Below, piece after piece: positions 33,440-38,067 of a DNA stretch of 38,067 nucleotides (the stretch's first letter is position 1; every line of letters starts with the position of its first letter). The translations under genes and the position numbers were made by a program. The stretch is from NCBI RefSeq assembly GCF_017912555.1, contig NZ_JAERSD010000024.1, positions 1 through 38,067 of the forward strand, in the 5' to 3' direction. The notes below the pieces were generated by a model. The model ran no database searches, was not told where the DNA came from, and worked only from the letters and a program-made list of their open reading frames with translations. The stretch is from Bacillus sp. REN3 (GTDB taxonomy: Bacteria; Bacillota; Bacilli; Bacillales; Cytobacillaceae).

Positions 33440-35041
33440 TTATTTAACGAAGCTTCCGCCCTGGACAGCGACTAGGCAGGATCTGCCAAACGTTTGGCCA
33501 GGATAAGGATTCCATGTTTCTGGATGCTGGACATCCAGGAATAAAGTGCGTTCATCTGGTGTCAGCCATGGTCCTGTTACTTCGCAGCCTTTAGGGCCGG
33601 ATGCGAACTGGTGGGGAATGCCGTAGTTTTTTCCATCGGTCGGAATCAGGAAGACTCCGCAATTCTTGTAAGCCGCATATACGTTATCTTCCGTTGCGCT
33701 GTAATCTTCTACCACCCAGAGGTTCCCTTTGCTGTCAAAGTGCAGATTGTCAGGGCAGGTGATCCCGCTTTGCTGCCCACCAGCAACAAATACATCAAAC
33801 GTAAAGGCATCACTGCCGTGGTCTCCGTCAGCTGGAATGAACCGGATGATTTGTCCGTGGAAGTTCCCGTGTTTTGAATTGTTTGTCAGCGACAGGAATA
33901 CCGTTCCATCTTTCGGGTGGATTTCCACATCCTCCGGACGGTCCAATTTCGTACCGCCGACAGCTTTTGCTGCAGCGCGAGCATTCGTCAGCACATCTGC
34001 CTGGTCAGCGAATTGGGATTGAAGTTTTTCATTCGCTGCATGATCAAGCGCAATCCACTTCTGCGCTCCAAGGTTTGCTACGAACAGGGTTCCTTTTTCC
34101 AAAATGTCGAAGTTGGCTTCACGGTTCGCAGGGTTGAATTTCTTGCTGCTGACGAATTTATAGAAGCATTCATCCCCCTTGTCGTCCCCCATATAAACAA
34201 CAACCCGTCCATCTTTCGTAAGGCCCATCGCTGCATTTTCATGAGCAAAACGCCCAAGGGCGGTATGTTTCTTGACAGGCTTGTTTGGATCGAATGGATC
34301 GACCTCCATTACCCATCCATAATGATTGTCATTGAAATTCGGCCACCCATAAGAGCTGCCGTATTCCGTGTTTTCCTCACAGGATAAAGCCGTGTTCCAT
34401 AAAGTACTTCCGCCGCTGCAATTTCCAAGGGATCCTATTACTTTCGTCGCCCCGCCTACAGCCTTGCTCCCACGTGCCGGACCAGTCAATTCGATTGGTG
34501 TATTCCCGTCCACGCGTCTGTTATATGTATCATTTTTCACTAGCTTCCATGTTCCCCGTTCTTTCCTGACGTGAATGACAGAGCCGCCAACAGCTTCTTT
34601 TTCCAGCTTAAGCAATTCCGGATAACTTGCCAGGTTCTCTTTTTTGAAAGTAGCTTCGTTTATTCCAAGAAGCTTCATGTAGTTGGACGGTTCAGGAAAC
34701 TCATGGTTCACCCAAATCAGGCCTTCTTCCGAGTTATTTCCGCCCTGAAGTGCGTCGATCGGGAAATATACGGTGAGGTCCGCTGCATCCCCAAACCGCT
34801 CCCCCTTTGAATTGATTTCTTCCCCGTAGGAAGCGATAATCGAATAGTTGTACCCAGGAGGCAATACCAAGTCATTTTCCCATGTGCGGCTTATTGGTTT
34901 AAAAGGCGCAGTCAAAGGCTTGCCTTTTCCTGAAGGCTGACCGTTCAGTAAATGGTTTGCGGTCATGGCATTCCCAGTCGATGCTGCAACCAATGCTGCA
35001 GTCGTACTCCCTGCATAAGTCAAGAATAATCGCCGATCCAT
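33440..35041 (-). CDS. phoX: PhoX-family phosphatase with Tat signal
   Basis: 533 residues. The N-terminus MDRRLFLTYAGSTTAALVAASTGNA is a twin-arginine signal (RRLFL). The mature part has PhoX/DUF839 segments: LPPGYNYSIIASYGEEI, EGLIWVNHEFPEP, GNCSGGSTLWNTALSCEEN, VVYMGDDKGDECFYKFVS, RPEDVEIHPKDGTVFLSLTNNS and SGITCPDNLHFDSKGNLWVVED. PhoX enzymes are calcium/iron phosphomonoesterases secreted folded. It is the first gene of phoX-CxxH-tatA-tatC, so enzyme and exporter are co-expressed. A likely PhoP box precedes it, fitting phosphate-starvation induction. Confidence 0.93.
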   Translation of the reverse strand: MDRRLFLTYAGSTTAALVAASTGNAMTANHLLNGQPSGKGKPLTAPFKPISRTWENDLVLPPGYNYSIIASYGEEINSKGERFGDAADLTVYFPIDALQGGNNSEEGLIWVNHEFPEPSNYMKLLGINEATFKKENLASYPELLKLEKEAVGGSVIHVRKERGTWKLVKNDTYNRRVDGNTPIELTGPARGSKAVGGATKVIGSLGNCSGGSTLWNTALSCEENTEYGSSYGWPNFNDNHYGWVMEVDPFDPNKPVKKHTALGRFAHENAAMGLTKDGRVVVYMGDDKGDECFYKFVSSKKFNPANREANFDILEKGTLFVANLGAQKWIALDHAANEKLQSQFADQADVLTNARAAAKAVGGTKLDRPEDVEIHPKDGTVFLSLTNNSKHGNFHGQIIRFIPADGDHGSDAFTFDVFVAGGQQSGITCPDNLHFDSKGNLWVVEDYSATEDNVYAAYKNCGVFLIPTDGKNYGIPHQFASGPKGCEVTGPWLTPDERTLFLDVQHPETWNPYPGQTFGRSCLVAVQGGSFVK

Positions 35042-35093
35042 TCTTCCGATTCCCCTTTATCGCTTTTTTAGGAATTCTCCACTCCCAACTAGA

Positions 35094-35175
35094 ATTATAT
35101 TTTCACTATGAAAATTCTGAATTAAAGCAGTGTTAAAGTTTGTAAAGTCTTTTTACAAGATGAAGACAATGTAAA
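35094..35175 (-). promoter_or_regulatory. PhoP box and -10 of phoX operon
   Basis: On the minus strand the hexamers TTTACA, TTAACA and TTAATT (35146-35120) follow each other with 4- and 5-base gaps. A further TTTACA lies at 35175-35170, and TATAAT at 35099-35094. PhoP-activated Bacillus promoters have TT(A/T/C)ACA repeats about 11 bp apart between -20 and -60. Here the repeats would be at about -33 to -59 from a start near 35087. Confidence 0.55.
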
Positions 35176-35386
35176 TTTCCGTAATGGTGTGTGATGGCCA
35201 ATTGATTGGATGAGACAGGAACTCGTTGTGGCGAACAACTGCATTGTCGGGGGCTGCACTTGCGGAGGGGCAAGCGCCAATGACATGCTGCAAGGAGTGT
35301 GGCCTTATTTGCTTGCACACCCGTAAGTTTTTAACAGTTCAAGAGGGGAAAAGAATCCATGGAAACCTAATAAAGGAGTGGAGGAT

Positions 35387-36016
35387 ATGACCATAAAAGC
35401 ATTGGTTCTGAACTGCAGCCTCAAGGATAGCTCAAAACCTTCCAATACCCGCGCCCTTATTGATGAAGCCGTCAAGATTTTCAACGAGCTCAACGTAGAG
35501 ACGGATATCCTTACAATGGCCGATTACCATATAGGCTTCGGAATCACCAACGAGGCAGTCAGCGAGCAAGATGAATGGCCAGCCATTTTTGAAAAAGTAA
35601 AGCAGGCAGATATTCTCGTGATTGGTTCCTCCGTCTGGCTCGGTGAGCAGAGCAGCCTGGCCACTTTAGTTGTTGAAAGGCTCTATGGGGGAAGCAGCCT
35701 CACTAATGAAAAAGGGCAATACATTTACTATAACAAGGTTGGAGGAGCGGTGGTGACAGGCAATGAAGATGGCGCCAAAAATGTCTCAAGCTACCTCATC
35801 TACGCACTATCGCATATCGGATTTACAGTTCCGCCAAATGTTGATACGTATTGGGTTGGCGAAGCGGGACCTGGCCCTTCCTATATCGAAGCAAAAGGTC
35901 ATCAAAACGATTTCACGATGCAGCATGCGAGAATCATGGCATACAACCTGGTGCACTTCGCCAACTTGTTGAAGTCGAATCCGATTCCAGCGGAAGGCAA
36001 TGTGGTTGAAGGCTAA
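35387..36016 (+). CDS. NAD(P)H-dependent FMN reductase-like flavoprotein
   Basis: 209 residues with a flavodoxin-like fold. It begins IKALVLNCSLKDSSKPSNTRALI, where the phosphate-binding loop is NCSLKDSSKPSNT. ADILVIGSSVWLGEQSSLATLVVERLY is the second FMN-contacting segment, and GGAVVTGNEDGAKNVSSYLIYALSHIGFTVPPNVDTYWVGEAGPG is typical of the NADPH-dependent FMN reductase family. It probably reduces FMN or quinones. GGAG lies 8 bases before the ATG at 35387; the GTG at 35378 lacks a site. Single gene, divergent from phoX. No operator was recognised. Confidence 0.85.
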   Translation: MTIKALVLNCSLKDSSKPSNTRALIDEAVKIFNELNVETDILTMADYHIGFGITNEAVSEQDEWPAIFEKVKQADILVIGSSVWLGEQSSLATLVVERLYGGSSLTNEKGQYIYYNKVGGAVVTGNEDGAKNVSSYLIYALSHIGFTVPPNVDTYWVGEAGPGPSYIEAKGHQNDFTMQHARIMAYNLVHFANLLKSNPIPAEGNVVEG

Positions 36017-36142
36017 TCCTGCAGGTGTGCCATCCAAACCATTTCCAACAACCCAACAGGTATTCAAAAATCCACACTGATTGTTAACATAGTTTTTTAA
36101 AAAAATGCTGTGTTAAAGCTGAATGTTGTTTTTAAAGAGTTG

Positions 36143-36450
36143 ATTGGAACGGAAGGGGCTGACTCATGGGGGATGCAGTGGCAAGGTGGAGACCCCGCAG
36201 GCGCAAAGGGCCGAGGAGAAAGGGGAGCTGAAGCGCTTTGGTCAGCCCCGACAAGCGCTGGCCGACTAAGACCGCCGCGTCCTGCGGCAACCTCGGCACT
36301 ACGTCCTGTCCGTCGAAGGGCCTGCCAGTGAAGTCGCTCTTTGACTTCATTGGCAGGAGCGAAGCGACTCGGAGGGGCTAAGCGCTGAAGCTGGACCAGC
36401 TCCACTGACGCCTCGCGGAAAGCAAAGTGCCGGGAGAGGAAATCAACCCA
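36143..36450 (+). repeat. GC-rich dispersed repeat with nested element
   Basis: Left and right blocks (GGTGGAGACCCCGCAGGCGC; CGCGGAAAGCAAAGTGCC) belong to the repeat family at 36507-36616. Between them, at about 36226-36391, is an inserted-looking unit with opposing ends AGCGCT...AGCCCC and GGGGCTAAGCGCT. Inside that, CCTGCCAGTGAAGTC and GACTTCATTGGCAGG (36321-36357) form a 15-bp hairpin. Open frames here are by-products of the GC-rich repeat. Confidence 0.7.
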
Positions 36451-36506
36451 GGTTTTACAGAGCTAAAAAAAAGCTTTGAGGGACCGGGTAGAGCGGAAGA
36501 CAAGCA

Positions 36507-36616
36507 GACTCCAGCGGGAGTACGGGGCAAGGCAAGGGACCCCGGAGGCGCAAAACGCCGAAGAGGCTTCCCGACACGCCTGCCGAAAGTAAAGTGCCTG
36601 GAGTGGAAAATTTAAC
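36507..36616 (+). repeat. GC-rich dispersed repeat copy
   Basis: ACTCCAGCGGGAGTACGGGG, GGGACCCCGGAGGCGCAAAA, CGCCGAAGAGGCTTCCCGAC, ACGCCTGCCGAAAGTAAAGT, GCCTGGAGTGGAAAA. This is the clearest copy of the family also seen at 23478-23582 (reverse) and 29108-29225. Confidence 0.8.
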
Positions 36617-36628
36617 ATAGCTAAAAAG

Positions 36629-36669
36629 AAAAACGGCCGAAGTTTCTTGGGATAACTTCGGCCGTTTTT
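36629..36669 (-). terminator. Bidirectional terminator of dioxygenase gene
   Basis: AAAACGGCCGAAGTT and AACTTCGGCCGTTTT pair around TCTTGGGAT, with A/T runs on both sides. It lies 14 bp after the dioxygenase stop. Confidence 0.9.
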
Positions 36670-36683
36670 GCTGGATTGTTACA

Positions 36684-37667
36684 TTATACATACTCTTTCT
36701 CCAATTCAAGCGTACTGCGAACTGTATCGATTGGACGGACTAATTTCTCAATCTGTTCGCGCTTTGGCTCAAGAAATGGAGGGAGCGATAATTTTTCGCC
36801 GAGGGTTTCGTACGGCTCGTCGCCCATGAACCCCGGTCCGTCCGTCGCCCATTCGAAGAGGATGCCTGGGGAAACTCTTGCGTATAACGATTCGAAAAAG
36901 AATCGGTCGACATACCCGGAAGTGGCGAAACCGGCGACCTGCATATGATCGATCCACTCGTTCAGGGCAGCGGTATCCTCTACACGGAACGCTGTATGGT
37001 GCACAGTCCCATACCCCTGGCGGCCTGACGGCAAAACAGTGTTATGCTCCACGATGACCTGGGCACCGTTCCCGCCTTCCCCCATTTCAAACAGGTGCAG
37101 CGCTCCTTCCTGGGCGATTTCCTGCATATCCATGACTTTCTCCAAAACTTCCTTGAAATAATCGAATCTTGAGATGCGGATATGGACTGGGCCCAAACCG
37201 GTGATGGCGTATTCCAGCGGCACTGGCCCATTCTGCCAGGGTGTTCCAGAAGCGACGCCTTCATTGTTCTCGTCGGACACAAGCATGTACTGCTGGTCAT
37301 CGAAATCCGCGAACGAAATCGTCTTCTTGCCGAACACCTCTTTGATGCCCGTATGGTTTACATTGTACTTATCAAATCGTTTGAGCCAGTAATCAAGGGC
37401 CACATCGGCCGGAACACGGAAGGATGTTTTATGGATTTCATCCGTCCCGTGCGTTCCCTTTGGAATTCCCGGAAAATCGAAGAACGTCATATCCGTGCCG
37501 GCTGACCCTTTATCATCCGCGAAAAATAAATGATACGTACGGATATCATCCTGGTTCACCGTCTTCTTCACCAAACGCATGCCAAGGACATATGTGAAAA
37601 ATTCATAGTTCTTTTCAGCGCTGCTGGTAATGGCAGTCACATGGTGGATTCCTTTTAATCGGTTCAT
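36684..37667 (-). CDS. mhqO: Ring-cleaving dioxygenase, MhqO/MhqA-like
   Basis: 327 residues made of two vicinal-oxygen-chelate (glyoxalase) repeats. Metal ligand candidates are His in KGIHHVTAI (about residue 7), His in YGTVHHTAFRV (about residue 222), and Glu in GILFEWATDGPGF. The family opens hydroquinone- and catechol-type rings and protects against quinones. In B. subtilis the mhq genes are repressed by MhqR, and a perfect MhqR-type operator lies 53 bp upstream here. The ATG at 37667 has AAGGAG 8 bases upstream; an in-frame extension to 37748 would translate the operator. Which mhq paralogue it is remains open. Confidence 0.9.
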   Translation of the reverse strand: MNRLKGIHHVTAITSSAEKNYEFFTYVLGMRLVKKTVNQDDIRTYHLFFADDKGSAGTDMTFFDFPGIPKGTHGTDEIHKTSFRVPADVALDYWLKRFDKYNVNHTGIKEVFGKKTISFADFDDQQYMLVSDENNEGVASGTPWQNGPVPLEYAITGLGPVHIRISRFDYFKEVLEKVMDMQEIAQEGALHLFEMGEGGNGAQVIVEHNTVLPSGRQGYGTVHHTAFRVEDTAALNEWIDHMQVAGFATSGYVDRFFFESLYARVSPGILFEWATDGPGFMGDEPYETLGEKLSLPPFLEPKREQIEKLVRPIDTVRSTLELEKEYV

Positions 37668-37720
37668 TTTCATCTCTCCTTTTTTGAGATTTTTTCCATA
37701 TATTAATTCAGTTGGGATAA

Positions 37721-37738
37721 TATCTCGAATTCGAGATA
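37721..37738. promoter_or_regulatory. MhqR-type operator
   Basis: TATCTCGAATTCGAGATA is a perfect 18-bp palindrome that matches the inverted repeat described for MhqR in B. subtilis (tATCTcgaAtTCgAGATa). It sits in the promoter of the dioxygenase gene. The mhqR gene itself is not in this window. Confidence 0.85.
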
Positions 37739-37862
37739 ATAGTATCACGTTTGTTATTTGGAGTCAAATAAAGCCTTCGAATCCGCTGATTCAAGTTTTC
37801 CTATGAATACCGAATAGCCTTTGAGTTGACTCCAATTTTAAGTTCCCTCTCTATACTACTTT

Positions 37863-38067
37863 GGCCTGAAAAAGGAACGCTTCACCTGTTTGCGTTACCT
37901 TTTTCCACTCCTTAGGCCTAAAAAGAGGTCGCATACCGCGCTTGCGTTACCTTTTACCACTCCGAGCACCTCAAAAGGGAGTGCATTCCGCTCTTGCGTT
38001 ACCTTTTACCACTCCGAGCACATCCAAAGGGAGTGCATTCTGCGCTTGCGTTACCTTTTACCACTCA
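37863..38067. repeat. 52-bp tandem repeat, cut by window end
   Basis: TTGCGTTACCTTTT recurs at 37890, 37942, 37994 and 38046, exactly 52 bp apart. Each unit has a constant block TTGCGTTACC(T)TTTTACCACTCC and a more variable block with a CACTCC...GGAGTG stem and GCATTCCGC. Copies get more alike to the right. The period is not a multiple of three, and no coding sequence runs through it. The array probably continues past the window. Confidence 0.9.

Noticed and set aside
35209-35325. 38-codon plus-strand frame with many Cys and Gly (MRQELVVANNCIVGG...)
   Set aside because: No convincing ribosome binding site; it overlaps sequence that looks like a decayed GC-rich repeat.
36097-36405. 102-residue minus-strand open frame
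   Set aside because: It lies wholly inside the GC-rich repeat, is Arg/Pro/Ala-rich, and has no ribosome binding site.
37863-38067. CRISPR array
   Set aside because: Unit-to-unit differences are gradual divergence along the whole 52 bp, not identical repeats with unrelated spacers, and no cas gene is present.

Overview
The window looks like the chromosome of an endospore-forming member of the Bacillaceae (Bacillus, Mesobacillus or Cytobacillus type). The evidence is AGGAGG-type ribosome binding sites, a CspC-like cold shock protein, a gerA-type germinant receptor operon, a Spo0E-like phosphatase, the forespore-type glcU-gdh pair, and MhqR-type and PhoP-type operators. Most of it is ordinary housekeeping and accessory chromosome. 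No prophage, CRISPR array, rRNA or tRNA was found.

Layout, left to right. 1-2.2 kb: cspC (-), a PLP-dependent threonine/serine dehydratase (+) and a two-helix small membrane protein (+). 2.4-4.4 kb: one long gene (-) that joins an ECF-like sigma factor, a zinc-binding anti-sigma motif, a membrane helix and a large outer domain. 4.6-6.9 kb: a coiled-coil repeat protein and an M48 membrane metalloprotease. 7-9.5 kb: proBA for proline synthesis. 9.85-13.6 kb: a four-gene potABCD polyamine ABC transporter. 13.9-15.1 kb: a DoxX protein, a tiny ORF and a Spo0E-like phosphatase. 15.2-18.9 kb: a germination operon in the order permease (B), A subunit, lipoprotein (C). 19.2-24.3 kb: selO, a double GNAT acetyltransferase, a LacI-family regulator with a perfect operator, a divergent small membrane protein, and a 2OG-Fe(II) prolyl hydroxylase. 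24.7-25.0 kb: a His/Tyr/Pro-rich, coat-like protein.

25.06-26.59 kb is a complete IS1595-type insertion sequence. It is bounded by identical 8-bp target duplications and carries a DUF4177 passenger gene plus a transposase broken by one in-frame stop. 26.6-28.3 kb: marR-MFS operon with a palindromic operator. 28.4-28.9 kb: a Nudix hydrolase gene that appears frameshifted. 29.3-31.6 kb: an unknown protein and the glcU-gdh glucose pair. 31.95-35.04 kb: phoX, a CxxH/CxxC protein, tatA and tatC, all co-oriented. This links a Tat-dependent phosphatase to its own export machinery behind a likely Pho box. 35.4-37.7 kb: an FMN reductase-like protein and an MhqO-like ring-cleaving dioxygenase preceded by a perfect MhqR-type operator. 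The window ends inside a 52-bp tandem repeat.

The non-coding DNA is rich in dispersed repeats. One is a short palindromic family centred on GGGACGGTTCT. The other is a GC-rich family of about 100-300 bp, one copy of which separates tatA from tatC. The most unusual coding feature is the single-polypeptide sigma/anti-sigma/sensor fusion. The most distinctive mobile feature is the passenger-carrying IS with intact target duplications.
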